Assembly: GCA_902600485.1 (NCBI GenBank)
Contig: CACKJD010000002.1
Coordinates: 62,001 to 126,000 of the forward strand
Direction of reading: 5' to 3'
Source: an uncultured Pelagibacteraceae bacterium
GTDB lineage: Bacteria > Pseudomonadota > Alphaproteobacteria > Pelagibacterales > Pelagibacteraceae
DNA: 64,000 nucleotides
Position 1 is the first letter of the stretch. The number at the start of each line of letters is the position of its first letter. The position numbers and the translations under genes were made by a program. The notes beneath the pieces are model-generated. The model did no database searches. It saw only the letters and a program-made list of their open reading frames with translations, and was not told the origin of the DNA. This document shows positions 35,230-44,729 of the stretch, in pieces.

Positions 35230-36603
35230 TTATATTGAGCTTATTTGAAAAAGTCTTTCTACTAAAGGAAGTTGATCTCGCTTAGCTAGAAAAACTACTA
35301 TATCTTTTTTTTCAAAAATAAATTTTGATGTTGGAATTATAACATCATCTTTTCTTAAAATAGCCCCTATTCTTATATCATCAGGTAGATTTGAATTTTT
35401 TAACTCTTTGTTTATCAGCTCTGAAGAATCAATTATTTCTGCCTCTATTACCTCAAATTCACCATTTAAAATTGTATATGCTGTTTCAATTGTTCCTTTA
35501 TGGACATGTTTTAAAATACTGGAAACTGTATTCATTCTAGGATCAATTAAATCGTCTATCTTTAAAGAATTTTGTAAAAGTGAATAATTTGGTTTATTTA
35601 TCAAAGCCATTGTTCTTTTATCTTTTGAGAATTTTTCAACAAGAACACTTACCATCAAATTATCTTCATCATCATTAGTTAATGCTAGCACAGTTTCGGC
35701 ATCCTCTATATTTGCTTCTTTCAAAACGTCTTCATCAAGACCATTTCCATTTATTACAAGTGAGTTATTGAGGTTATTAGCTATATGCTCAGCTCTTTCT
35801 TTATTTTTTTCTACTATTTTAATTCTAACAGCATCCATTGAATTTTCTAAATTTTTTGCAAGATTAAATCCAATATTACCTCCACCAATAATAAGGAACT
35901 TGTTTGATATTTTTTCATCATGACCAAAAGCATCTAAAGTTAATTGCATTTGAGAAGAATTAATTATCACGTATGCCTTATCTAGTTTTTTCATGACATC
36001 CTTTTTTTTTAGAAATATGAATTTTTCATTTCTAATTACACCAAGTATATTTGCTTCAAGTTTAGAAAATTTTTTAGTTATGTCCTCTAATTTAATATCT
36101 ATAAGAGGGCAATTATCATCGACATCTATTTCAAGTAATCTTATTTTATTATCTGCAAAAGTAACATTATCAAGTGCTCCTGGAGCTTCTAATTTTCTTT
36201 GAATAGATTTAGCAATCTCAACCTCGGGTGATATTATTACATCGATTGGTAGATTGTCTATGCTATAAACTTTAGAAAATTTTGTATCTAAATATTCTTG
36301 AGATCTAATTCTTGCAATCTTTTTTGAAATTTTAAACACAGAAAATGCAATCTGGCAAATCAACATATTAATTTCATCACTTCTAGTAACTGCTATAATC
36401 ATGTCAGCCTCCTCAGCATTTGCTTTCTCAAGAACGGTTGGAAAAGTTGCCTTTCCGACTATAGATTTTACATCTAAGTCCTCGTTTATTTTTTGGATAT
36501 CCTCACTAGACTGATCTATTACAGTTATCGAATGATCTTGCTCAGAGAGAAGTTTAGCTATTGTATAGCCAACTCTACCAGCTCCACAAATTATAATATT
36601 CAT
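35230..36603 (-). CDS. trkA: Trk system potassium uptake regulator TrkA
   Basis: A 457-residue peripheral protein with two RCK modules, each a Rossmann nucleotide domain followed by a TrkA-C domain. The nucleotide loops are GAGRVGYTIAKLLSEQ at the N-terminus and IGGGNIGFNLAKNLE near residue 240. It gates TrkH in response to NAD(H) or ATP/ADP. It overlaps the ntrX stop by one base and abuts trkH, so potassium uptake and NtrYX signalling share a transcript. Confidence 0.94.
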   Translation of the reverse strand: MNIIICGAGRVGYTIAKLLSEQDHSITVIDQSSEDIQKINEDLDVKSIVGKATFPTVLEKANAEEADMIIAVTRSDEINMLICQIAFSVFKISKKIARIRSQEYLDTKFSKVYSIDNLPIDVIISPEVEIAKSIQRKLEAPGALDNVTFADNKIRLLEIDVDDNCPLIDIKLEDITKKFSKLEANILGVIRNEKFIFLKKKDVMKKLDKAYVIINSSQMQLTLDAFGHDEKISNKFLIIGGGNIGFNLAKNLENSMDAVRIKIVEKNKERAEHIANNLNNSLVINGNGLDEDVLKEANIEDAETVLALTNDDEDNLMVSVLVEKFSKDKRTMALINKPNYSLLQNSLKIDDLIDPRMNTVSSILKHVHKGTIETAYTILNGEFEVIEAEIIDSSELINKELKNSNLPDDIRIGAILRKDDVIIPTSKFIFEKKDIVVFLAKRDQLPLVERLFQISSI

Positions 36604-37955
36604 TAATTTAAATCCTTCACACCAAGATCTTTTAACTTTCTATGTAAAGCAGAACGCTCCATTCCCACAAATTTAGCTGTTTTTGATACATTACCTCCAA
36701 ATTTTTTAAGTTGAGTAGTTAAATAATCTTTTTCAAAATTTTCTCTCGCTTCTTTAAGAGGTACAGAAAAATTACTTTCACTATAAACTTCGTCTTCCTC
36801 CTGCTTAATTGACTCCTTTATTATTGCAGATATTTTATCATTATTATTATTTGCTAAAATAGCAACACGCTCAATTAAATTTCTTAATTCCCTAACATTT
36901 CCTGGCCAAGTGTGATTAATAAGATATGAATTATCTCCTCTAATATTCAATTTTTTTAAGTTATACGAACTGGATATTTTATTTGAAAAATAATCTACTA
37001 ATAAAGGAATATCCTCCACTCTTTTAGATAAAGGTTCAATTATTATTTGAAATACATTTAGTCTATAGAATAAATCTTCATGAAAATTTCCAAGTTTTAT
37101 TTCGTTAATTATATTTTTACTTGATGTGCAAATTATTCGCACGTCAACTTTTACATCATGGTTACCATTTATTCTTTTAAATTTTTGATCAGTCAAAACT
37201 CTAAGAATTTTCGACTGAGTTTCTAATGGAATTTCAGAAATTTCATCAATTAATAACGTTCCACCAGTTGCTTTTTCTAATGAACCATAAGAAATTGATC
37301 CATTGTTTTTTTCTTCACCAAATAATTCGGACTCGTATTTTTTTACATCAAGTAACGCGCCATTTAAGATTACAAAAGGATATTTATTTCTCTTAGATAA
37401 TTTATGAATTTTTCTTGCTACTAATTCCTTTCCTGATCCCGTTGGACCAAGGATAAAGACTCTACTATCTGAGTTTGATAACTTTTCAATTTGTTCCTTT
37501 ATTTTTAAAATATTCGAACTATTTCCGATTAATTCAAATGAATGAAATAACTTTGTTTCAAGCTCTTTATTCTGATTTTTTAAGTTAAAGTTTTCTACTG
37601 CTCTGTTAACAAAATTCATTAGTCTGTCCTGATCAAATGGTTTTTCTATAAATTCAAAAGCACCGTTCTTTAAAGATTTAATAGCCATTTCAATATTAGC
37701 GTGTCCAGAAATTATAATTACGGGAATATCTTTATTTTTTTTTTTAATATGAGAAAGTAGTTCGATTCCATCATTATCACCCTTATCAAGCTTTACATCA
37801 ATTATTGCTACATCTGGTAGTTTTTTATCTATTTCTTTAAGAGCTTGATTGTAATTTGCTGCAACTCTAGTTTTATATCCGGTCTCATTTATTAAATCTC
37901 TGATAATATTTCTAATATCAGGATTGTCATCAATAATTAATATTTCAGCTGACAT
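36603..37955 (-). CDS. ntrX: NtrX response regulator lacking the sigma-54 GAFTGA loop
   Basis: A 450-residue regulator. The receiver has D9/D10 and phospho-acceptor D53, the AAA+ domain has Walker A GPTGSGKE (170-177) and Walker B LLIDE (234-238), and a Fis-type HTH ends the protein (GNVSKTAKFVGMERSALHRKLKDLG). Between ELFG and GGTLLIDE the sequence reads EEKNNGSISYGSLEKAT: the GAFTGA loop that engages sigma-54 is absent and the stretch is about four residues shorter than in NtrC. It probably regulates without sigma-54. It overlaps ntrY by 11 bp. Confidence 0.93.
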   Translation of the reverse strand: MSAEILIIDDNPDIRNIIRDLINETGYKTRVAANYNQALKEIDKKLPDVAIIDVKLDKGDNDGIELLSHIKKKNKDIPVIIISGHANIEMAIKSLKNGAFEFIEKPFDQDRLMNFVNRAVENFNLKNQNKELETKLFHSFELIGNSSNILKIKEQIEKLSNSDSRVFILGPTGSGKELVARKIHKLSKRNKYPFVILNGALLDVKKYESELFGEEKNNGSISYGSLEKATGGTLLIDEISEIPLETQSKILRVLTDQKFKRINGNHDVKVDVRIICTSSKNIINEIKLGNFHEDLFYRLNVFQIIIEPLSKRVEDIPLLVDYFSNKISSSYNLKKLNIRGDNSYLINHTWPGNVRELRNLIERVAILANNNNDKISAIIKESIKQEEDEVYSESNFSVPLKEARENFEKDYLTTQLKKFGGNVSKTAKFVGMERSALHRKLKDLGVKDLN

Positions 37956-39729
37956 TTATTTTTGGAAAAGTTATTTTAATTTTTGCACCCTTTTTATAAT
38001 CTAAAAATTCAATAGTACCATTATGATCATTTATTATTTTAACTACTATTGATAAGCCTAAACCACTACCATTTTTTTTTGTGGTAAAATATGGCTTAGA
38101 TATTTCAGATAAATTTGTAGTATTAAAACCAGTACCATTATCAATAATTAGAATTTCTATATAATCATTAATTTGATAAATTTCTATAATGATTTTTTTA
38201 ATAAATTCATTGTTTTTTTGATATTTTTCGTTCAGACTTTCTATAGAATTCTTAATTAAATTAATAAAAACTCTACTGATTTGCTCGCTATCTGCCTTGA
38301 TTAAAATACTATCATCACATTTAAAGTCTATAACAATAGTATCATCATTTACTTTCATAAGTTTTAAGCAATCATTCACGATTTTTTTTAAATTAATTTT
38401 TTTAAAAATTGGTTTGGGCATTCTTGCAAAATCCGAAAATTCATTTACTAATTTTTCAATTAATTTTACTTGTTTATTAATAGTCTTAACTTTTTCATTA
38501 AAAGATATTTTGTTATTTTCATCTAATAGATCTGTATATTTGTTCTTTAAACTATCTATTATTAATTGAATTGGTGTTAAGGGATTCTTTATTTCATGTG
38601 CAATTTTTCTTGCAACATTTTCCCATGCATCATGTCTTTCATTAGCCAATAACTTATTTTGCTGAGTTTTTAGTCTATCAATCATTAAATTAAAATTTTT
38701 ATTTAACTTTTCTAATTCTTTATCAGTTTTGATCTCAGGAACTTTTGAATTTAAATTACCTTTACCAATATTGTTTGATGCAGAAATAAGATTATTAATT
38801 GATACAAAAAATCTTGATGAGAAACGTATTGCTATTGAAATAGATAAAAATAATAACAGTGTAACAACGATCATATAAATTATTGCAAATGAAATTTTAA
38901 TTCCTGTTCTTTTTTCCTGGACAGTGTAATAGAAACTAATAGCATCTTTTGACTCAGTAAGATATTTTGATATTTTTGGATCTAAAAATTTTACAACATA
39001 AACGAATGTATTATTGTAATTTGTCAATCTCATTAGTGCTGCGGAAGTATTTTCATAAGCATTAAGTATTTTTAGAGGTCGATCATCATTCTGAACCATT
39101 TTAAGAGCTTCTTTAGATGGAGGTTGATATAAATTATTTTTTGTAAAGTTTGATAAAATTAATTTTCCTTCGCTATCAACTAGAAATATCCCATCTACAT
39201 CTCTAACGATTTTTTGTGTATTCAAAAAACTTGCAAATTGCTTTTTATTGTTTTGGAAAATTTTAATATTTTTATTTAGATCAAAAGCTACTAGTACTAT
39301 ATCTGACTCAATTTTATTTCTTACGTCAATAACATAATTTTGAGCAATTCTATAAGAATTGTCTACAGCTGTGGTAATTTTTTTGTCAAAATATTTTTCT
39401 ACCGCAAAAGAAAATAGGAAAAGAGAGAAAGCTGATATAAGTATTGAAGGTATAAGGGTAAATAATGAAAAAAATGCAATATACTTTCTGTTAGCTCTAG
39501 ACCCTTCAACAACTATTTCACTTTTTATTGAATTTTTAACTTCTAAGAAAATAAATAGAAAAAATATTATTAATAAAAAAATATTTGATAATAAAAGATA
39601 TTGTAAATTTTGGTCATTAAGTTTGATGAAACTTTTATCTAAAAAAGTTAAAAAAGTTACAAATCCTAACAATAATGTGATAAAAAAAATTATAACTATA
39701 AATAGGTTTTTTTTAATGAAATTTAGCAT
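37945..39729 (-). CDS. ntrY: NtrY sensor histidine kinase
   Basis: A 594-residue membrane kinase. Predicted membrane helices are near residues 8-30, 43-62, 84-110 and 278-300, with a periplasmic sensor domain between the last two. A HAMP-like region (about 300-355) leads to HisKA with H378 (ARKIAHEIKNPLTPIQL) and the ATPase domain (NLIKNSIESL, IDNGTG, GSGLGLSIVVKI). NtrY usually carries a PAS domain between HAMP and HisKA; the spacing here leaves no room for one. NtrYX affects nitrogen, redox and envelope control in alphaproteobacteria. Confidence 0.92.
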   Translation of the reverse strand: MLNFIKKNLFIVIIFFITLLLGFVTFLTFLDKSFIKLNDQNLQYLLLSNIFLLIIFFLFIFLEVKNSIKSEIVVEGSRANRKYIAFFSLFTLIPSILISAFSLFLFSFAVEKYFDKKITTAVDNSYRIAQNYVIDVRNKIESDIVLVAFDLNKNIKIFQNNKKQFASFLNTQKIVRDVDGIFLVDSEGKLILSNFTKNNLYQPPSKEALKMVQNDDRPLKILNAYENTSAALMRLTNYNNTFVYVVKFLDPKISKYLTESKDAISFYYTVQEKRTGIKISFAIIYMIVVTLLLFLSISIAIRFSSRFFVSINNLISASNNIGKGNLNSKVPEIKTDKELEKLNKNFNLMIDRLKTQQNKLLANERHDAWENVARKIAHEIKNPLTPIQLIIDSLKNKYTDLLDENNKISFNEKVKTINKQVKLIEKLVNEFSDFARMPKPIFKKINLKKIVNDCLKLMKVNDDTIVIDFKCDDSILIKADSEQISRVFINLIKNSIESLNEKYQKNNEFIKKIIIEIYQINDYIEILIIDNGTGFNTTNLSEISKPYFTTKKNGSGLGLSIVVKIINDHNGTIEFLDYKKGAKIKITFPKINVS

Positions 39730-39760
39730 TATGTTTAAAATTAAAAATTCATAAAATTAA

Positions 39761-40876
39761 ATGAACAACTGTTTTATAATATTAGCTGCTGGAAAAAGTA
39801 ATAGATTTAAATCTAAAACTCCAAAACCATTTGTTCAATATAATGGTGATATACTAATTAAACATTCTATAAATAAGGCAATTTTATCAAAAAAATTCTC
39901 AAAAATAGTAGTTGCTGTTAATAAAAATCACAAAAAATACCTTAAAACTCTTAAACTAAAACAAGTGCTATTTGTTAATGGCGGTAAATCTAGAGCTGAT
40001 TCTGCAAAAAATTGTTTAGATTATCTAAAAAAATATAAACCAAAAAATATATTTATCCATGATGCAGCAAGGCCGAATTTTTCATTAAATTTGATAAATA
40101 AATTATTAAAAGCCTTAAAATTTAATGATGGTGCAATTCCTGTCGTTCATAGTATTGACACTCCAAAAATAAAAAATAATAAAAAGATACATAACCTAGA
40201 CAGAAAAAAAATTTTTTTTTCTCAAACACCCCAGGCATTTAAATACAAAGTTCTTATGGAATTACAAAATAAAGTTAGCAAAGATACTACAGATGATTCA
40301 AGTCTTTTAATCAACGCAAATAAAAAAATTAAGTTAATTAAAGGAGAAGAAAAAAATTATAAAATAACTACTTTAAAGGACATAGTAGAAAACAAAGTAT
40401 TTTACGGGATTGGTTTTGATGTGCACAGATTAGTTCCCGGAAGAAAAATGTATCTTGGTGGAATTAAAATTAAATCAAAATTAGGTACATTAGGTCACTC
40501 AGATGGCGATCCTATTCTTCATGCTATAACAGATGCAATTCTAGGTGCATGTAGAATGGGAGATATTGGTGAAAAATTCTCAGATAAAAGTAAAAAATAT
40601 AAAAATATAAGATCAACCATATTGTTAAACAAAGTCATAAAAGACATTAAGTCGAAAAATTTTGATATAAACAATATTGATATAAATGTTATTACTGAAA
40701 CACCTAAATTAAAAAAACTTAAAAAAAAAATAATTTTATCAATTTCGAAATTATGTAGGATTAATAGAAATAAGATAAATTTAAAAGGAAAAACTGCTGA
40801 AAAACTTGGTGTTATAGGTAAAGAAAAAGCCATTGCCTGCGAAGTAATCGCATCAATAAAAAAAAATTATGAATAA
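39761..40876 (+). CDS. ispDF: Bifunctional IspD/IspF isoprenoid enzyme
   Basis: A 371-residue fusion for two steps of the MEP pathway. The N-terminal IspD part (residues 1-210, LAAGKSNRFKSKTPKPF and IHDAARPN) makes CDP-ME. The C-terminal IspF part (from GIGFDVHRLVPGRKMYLGG to the end) has the metal site DVH and the family motif GHSDGDPILHAITDAILGA and makes MEcPP. The fusion is a known alphaproteobacterial form. It is divergent from ntrY by 31 bp and overlaps pgpA by 8 bp. Dxr of the same pathway is at the far end of the window. Confidence 0.96.
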   Translation: MNNCFIILAAGKSNRFKSKTPKPFVQYNGDILIKHSINKAILSKKFSKIVVAVNKNHKKYLKTLKLKQVLFVNGGKSRADSAKNCLDYLKKYKPKNIFIHDAARPNFSLNLINKLLKALKFNDGAIPVVHSIDTPKIKNNKKIHNLDRKKIFFSQTPQAFKYKVLMELQNKVSKDTTDDSSLLINANKKIKLIKGEEKNYKITTLKDIVENKVFYGIGFDVHRLVPGRKMYLGGIKIKSKLGTLGHSDGDPILHAITDAILGACRMGDIGEKFSDKSKKYKNIRSTILLNKVIKDIKSKNFDINNIDINVITETPKLKKLKKKIILSISKLCRINRNKINLKGKTAEKLGVIGKEKAIACEVIASIKKNYE

Positions 40877-41369
40877 AAAAATCGGTAAATTAATTTTGAC
40901 TATGTTTAATGTTGGTAAGTTAGGAAAGTTTCCAGGAACCATTGCCTCAGCTATTACTTCATTTCTTTATATATTTCTTTTTTATTTAAATGTTCACTAT
41001 TTAACTTTATTTTTAATTTTTTTACTTCTTTTGTTAGTATCTATTTATCTTATAAATCTTTTAAAGGACGAATTTGAAGAAGTAGACTCAAAAGAAATTG
41101 TAATTGACGAATACTTGGGCCAATCTATACCAATATTATTTTTTTATTTAATTTTATTTGAAGCATCAGTATCAATAAATTTTTTTATGATAATAGTATT
41201 AATTTCATTCATTGGTTTTAGGTTTTTTGATATACTAAAACCCTATCCTATAAATTATATAGACAATAATTTTAAAAATGGTTTTGGTGTTGTTTTTGAT
41301 GATATTGTAGCAGGAATTTTTACGACAATTGTATTGTATATTTTTATTATTATTTATGACAAATTCTAA
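40869..41369 (+). CDS. pgpA: Phosphatidylglycerophosphatase A
   Basis: A 166-residue membrane enzyme with about four hydrophobic segments that removes phosphate from phosphatidylglycerophosphate to make phosphatidylglycerol. Family motifs are GKFPGTIASAI near residue 17, VIDEYLGQSIP (DExxG) and FRFFDILKPYPI followed by NGFGVVFDDIVAG. It overlaps ispDF upstream and cinA downstream. Confidence 0.93.
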   Translation: MNKKIGKLILTMFNVGKLGKFPGTIASAITSFLYIFLFYLNVHYLTLFLIFLLLLLVSIYLINLLKDEFEEVDSKEIVIDEYLGQSIPILFFYLILFEASVSINFFMIIVLISFIGFRFFDILKPYPINYIDNNFKNGFGVVFDDIVAGIFTTIVLYIFIIIYDKF

Positions 41370-41826
41370 AAAATTAGTAAATTTATTAAAAAAAAAAAAA
41401 TTAAAAATTAGTTTTGCTGAGTCTTGTACGGGTGGTTTGATGTCAAGTATTATTACATCTTACAGTGGTTCATCAAATATTTTCAATTTAGGTCTTGTTA
41501 CATATTCAAATCAAGCTAAACAAAAAATACTTAAAGTCCCAAATAAAGTTATCAAAAGATATGGAGCGGTTAGTGTTCAATGTTGTTTATCTATGGTTAA
41601 TAATTTAAGTAAGATAAGTAAGAGTCATATAAATATTTCCATTACAGGAATTGCGGGGCCAAAAGGTGGTACTAGAGAAAAGCCTGTCGGTCTGGTATTT
41701 ATAGGAATAAAATTTAAGAAGAAAATATTCGTAAATAAGTACTTATTTAAGAACAAATCAAGGAAAAATTTTCAAAAAATTACAGCAAATACAGTTATAA
41801 AAACAATTTTATCTATTGTGAAATAA
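41356..41826 (+). CDS. cinA: CinA C-terminal domain protein (nicotinamide-nucleotide amidase)
   Basis: A 156-residue stand-alone CinA C-terminal (PncC/YgaD) domain, which deamidates nicotinamide mononucleotide in NAD recycling. Motifs are FAESCTGGLMSSIITSYSGSS, GAVS, and SITGIAGPKGGTREKPVGLV. An upstream start at 41329 is inside pgpA; the ATG at 41356 gives MTNSKKL and a 14-bp overlap. It is tail-to-tail with coq10 (18-bp overlap). The N-terminal CinA domain is absent, as in the short bacterial form. Confidence 0.9.
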   Translation: MTNSKKLVNLLKKKKLKISFAESCTGGLMSSIITSYSGSSNIFNLGLVTYSNQAKQKILKVPNKVIKRYGAVSVQCCLSMVNNLSKISKSHINISITGIAGPKGGTREKPVGLVFIGIKFKKKIFVNKYLFKNKSRKNFQKITANTVIKTILSIVK

Positions 41827-42258
41827 TTCTTCTGCTCTTTTTTGAAAAGCATCAGCTATTTTATCTAAGCCATACTTAAAAGATTTTGCCATTAAAATGT
41901 TGAGGAATTTATTTTTTAATTCAAAATCAACATCAAATGAAACTTCGGTTAATTTACCTGTCTTTTTAAACTGCCATTTATTATCAAGATATTTTAGAGG
42001 ACCATCTATATTTTTAACAAGTATAATATCATCTTTTTTAATATACTTTACATCACTTTTATAAGTATCCTTAAATGGTCCTTTGCCAATTGTTAAGTCT
42101 GCTATAATTAATTGATTATCATTATCTAAATTTTTTTCATAAATTTTTGCATTTAAACAATAAGGGATAAATTTTGGATAATCTTCAATATTTAAGACAA
42201 GATTAATTAAATCTTCTTTTGAACAATTAATGATTCTCTTTACTGATGCTTTTGGCAT
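41809..42258 (-). CDS. COQ10/RatA-like START-domain protein, putative ubiquinone-binding
   Basis: A 149-residue SRPBCC (START-like) protein of the Coq10/RatA family. It begins [18 protein letters not shown] and has the family block [19 protein letters not shown]. In mitochondria Coq10 helps ubiquinone function, while the E. coli homologue RatA was reported as a ribosome-associated toxin; Coq10-like is preferred for alphaproteobacteria. It follows lipA with a 32-bp overlap and is convergent with cinA. Confidence 0.87.
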   Translation of the reverse strand: MPKASVKRIINCSKEDLINLVLNIEDYPKFIPYCLNAKIYEKNLDNDNQLIIADLTIGKGPFKDTYKSDVKYIKKDDIILVKNIDGPLKYLDNKWQFKKTGKLTEVSFDVDFELKNKFLNILMAKSFKYGLDKIADAFQKRAEELFHNR

Positions 42259-43177
42259 TAATTAGTTTTCTATTTTTCTTTAAAAGAGCAAAATCTTCAT
42301 CAGCATGATATGAAGATCTGGTTAGTGGTGATGATGAAACTAATAAAAATCCTTTGGCTTTGGCAATGGTCTCCAAATCTTTAAATTCAATTGGATCATA
42401 ATATCGTTGCAAAGGAAAATGCTTTACTGATGGTTGTAAGTATTGACCAACAGTTAAAAAATCAACTTTTGCAGATCTCAAGTCATCCATGACTTGAATA
42501 ATTTCGTCTTTAGTTTCACCCATACCAACCATAATTCCAGATTTTGTAAATATATTTTCATCAACAGTTTTTGCATTTTTAAGCAATTCAAGTGATGCAA
42601 AATATCTGGAGCCAGGTCTAACTTTTAAATATAAACTTGGGACAGTTTCGATATTATGGTTAAACACATCTGGTTTTGCATCTAAAACTTTTTTATAAGC
42701 GTCACCTTTTCTAAGAAAATCAGGAGTTAAGACTTCAATAGTTGTATTAGGATTTTCTTTTCTTGTCTCTATAATGGTTTCATAAAAATGATTTGATCCT
42801 CCATCATCTAAGTCATCTCTATCAACTGAAGTTATAACAACATGTCTCAAATTAAGTTTTTTAACAGCTAAAGATATTTTTTTTGGTTCCAAAGGATCTA
42901 GTTTATTCGGCCTACCTGTTTTTACATCACAAAATGCACAAGCTCTTGTACAAGTATCCCCCATAATCATAAATGTTGCGTGTCTTTTGCTCCAGCATTC
43001 AGTAATATTTGGGCAATTGGCTTCTTGGCAGACTGTGACAAGGTTATTTTGATTTACAACGCTTTTTGTTAAAAAAAATTCTCGACTATTGCTAAGTTTA
43101 GATCTAATCCATTCAGGTTTTTTTTTAATTGGATTAATAGGGTTTTTTTGTTTTTCAGGATGTCTAAATTTACTCAT
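42227..43177 (-). CDS. lipA: Lipoyl synthase
   Basis: A 316-residue radical SAM enzyme inserting sulfur into octanoyl groups to make lipoate on E2 and GcvH proteins. The auxiliary cluster motif [13 protein letters not shown] and the radical SAM motif CTRACAFC are intact, and the C-terminal RSSYHAD carries the conserved Ser ligand. It overlaps ftsB by 8 bp. In many alphaproteobacteria pdhA-pdhB-pdhC-lpd lie between ftsB and lipA; here they are missing from that place. Confidence 0.96.
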   Translation of the reverse strand: MSKFRHPEKQKNPINPIKKKPEWIRSKLSNSREFFLTKSVVNQNNLVTVCQEANCPNITECWSKRHATFMIMGDTCTRACAFCDVKTGRPNKLDPLEPKKISLAVKKLNLRHVVITSVDRDDLDDGGSNHFYETIIETRKENPNTTIEVLTPDFLRKGDAYKKVLDAKPDVFNHNIETVPSLYLKVRPGSRYFASLELLKNAKTVDENIFTKSGIMVGMGETKDEIIQVMDDLRSAKVDFLTVGQYLQPSVKHFPLQRYYDPIEFKDLETIAKAKGFLLVSSSPLTRSSYHADEDFALLKKNRKLINAKSISKENH

Positions 43178-43466
43178 TTTTAATTATATAAACTGTTTCA
43201 CCTCTTTTACCTAATAAAAATTTGTCACGTAACAAAATCTCAATATAATCAATATCTAAGTTATCACTTAAGAGGATATTTGATTTTTCTAACTCTTCAA
43301 TTTCTTGCTTAATTAATTTTTCTTCATTTTTAAGTTTAGTTAAATAATGTCTTTTCTCAAAATATGAAAATAAACCTCTATTTCCACCAAGAAGATTTAA
43401 AATAAAGTATAAAATTAATAAAATAGGAATAATAAATAGAAGTTTGTCTTTAATCTTTTTTATCAT
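43170..43466 (-). CDS. ftsB: FtsB/DivIC-like cell division protein
   Basis: A 98-residue bitopic protein with an N-terminal membrane helix (residues 9-27), then a coiled coil ([20 protein letters not shown]) and a short C-terminal periplasmic tail ending [15 protein letters not shown], which matches the family pattern. It forms part of the FtsQLB divisome complex. Position after eno is standard for alphaproteobacteria. It overlaps eno by 4 bp and lipA by 8 bp. Confidence 0.88.
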   Translation of the reverse strand: MIKKIKDKLLFIIPILLILYFILNLLGGNRGLFSYFEKRHYLTKLKNEEKLIKQEIEELEKSNILLSDNLDIDYIEILLRDKFLLGKRGETVYIIKNE

Positions 43467-44719
43467 TTTAATCTCACCATATTATTTTTACTAGTTATCT
43501 CTTGTTCTATTCTTAACAATTGATTGTATTTTGCAACTCTTTCTGATCTGCATAAAGAGCCCGTTTTTATTTGTGACGAATTTGTTCCTACTGCTAAATC
43601 AGATATAAATGTGTCTTCAGAATCACCTGATCTATGAGAAATAATTGTTTGGTATCCAATTTTTTGTGCAAATTTAATTACTTCTAGTGTTTCTGTTACA
43701 GTGCCTATTTGATTAAGTTTTATTAAAATTGAATTAGAAGATTGACTTATAAAACCTTTTTTTAATCTTTGTAAGTTTGTAACATACAGATCGTCACCAA
43801 CAATCTGAATACCTTTTTCTCTTTTTGTTAATTCAGACCATGCTTTCCAATCATTTTCAGCAAAAGGATCCTCAATTGATTTTATTTTAAATTTCCTAAT
43901 GATTTTCACATAGCCTTCTATAGATTTTCTTACAGAGGTATATTTATTTGAGTGTATTGAATAATTACCATTTTTATATAGTTCATTAGCAGCAACGTCT
44001 AAACATATTGAAACATCCTTTCCATTCACATAACCTGAATTTTTAATTGACTTTATTATTAAATTTAAAGCGTCTTCATTTTTATTAATCATTGGCGCAA
44101 ATCCGCCTTCGTCACCAACTGCTGTGGAAAAATTTTTATCTTTAATCAATTTTTTGAGATTTTGAATTACTAAAAAACAAATATTCATTGCCTCTGAAAA
44201 AGTTTTAGCTTTGTCTGGTCTGATCATAAACTCTTGAATTCTAAGACCATTATTAGCATGAGCGCCACCATTAATTATATTCATTAGCGGAAATGGAAGT
44301 TTAAAATTTTTTTTTATAAAAAAATTTTTATATAAGGGAATATTTTTGATTTTTGCTGATAATTTTTTAACAGCCATAGATACTGAAAGTATGGAATTTG
44401 CACCCAGTTTGGTTTTTTGTTTTGTACCATCTAATCTAATCAAAATAGTGTCTATCAATTCTTGATTATGAACATTTTTATTCAAAATTTTTTTTGAGAT
44501 TATTTTATTAACAAAATAAACAGCTTTAAAAACACTTTTTCCTAAATATTTTTTATTATTTTTGTCCCTTTTTTCATATGCTTCGTAAGTTCCAGTTGAT
44601 GCACCAGATGGGCATATTGCTTTGGAGGAAATATTTCTACAAAAAACTTCAGTCTCAATTGTTGGAAAACCACGGCTATCGAAAACTTGTCTTGCTACAA
44701 CTTTCGTGATTTTAGCCAT
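43463..44719 (-). CDS. eno: Enolase
   Basis: A 418-residue glycolytic enolase converting 2-phosphoglycerate to PEP. Motifs are RQVFDSRGFPTIETEV, the loop GASTGTYEAYEKRD, metal ligands in CLDVAANELY, SIEDPFAENDW and GDDLYVTN, and the active-site ISHRSGDSEDTFISDLAVG. It starts 10 bp after the kdsA stop and is followed by ftsB. PEP made here is a KdsA substrate. Confidence 0.97.
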   Translation of the reverse strand: MAKITKVVARQVFDSRGFPTIETEVFCRNISSKAICPSGASTGTYEAYEKRDKNNKKYLGKSVFKAVYFVNKIISKKILNKNVHNQELIDTILIRLDGTKQKTKLGANSILSVSMAVKKLSAKIKNIPLYKNFFIKKNFKLPFPLMNIINGGAHANNGLRIQEFMIRPDKAKTFSEAMNICFLVIQNLKKLIKDKNFSTAVGDEGGFAPMINKNEDALNLIIKSIKNSGYVNGKDVSICLDVAANELYKNGNYSIHSNKYTSVRKSIEGYVKIIRKFKIKSIEDPFAENDWKAWSELTKREKGIQIVGDDLYVTNLQRLKKGFISQSSNSILIKLNQIGTVTETLEVIKFAQKIGYQTIISHRSGDSEDTFISDLAVGTNSSQIKTGSLCRSERVAKYNQLLRIEQEITSKNNMVRLK

Positions 44720-44729
44720 AATTTATTTT

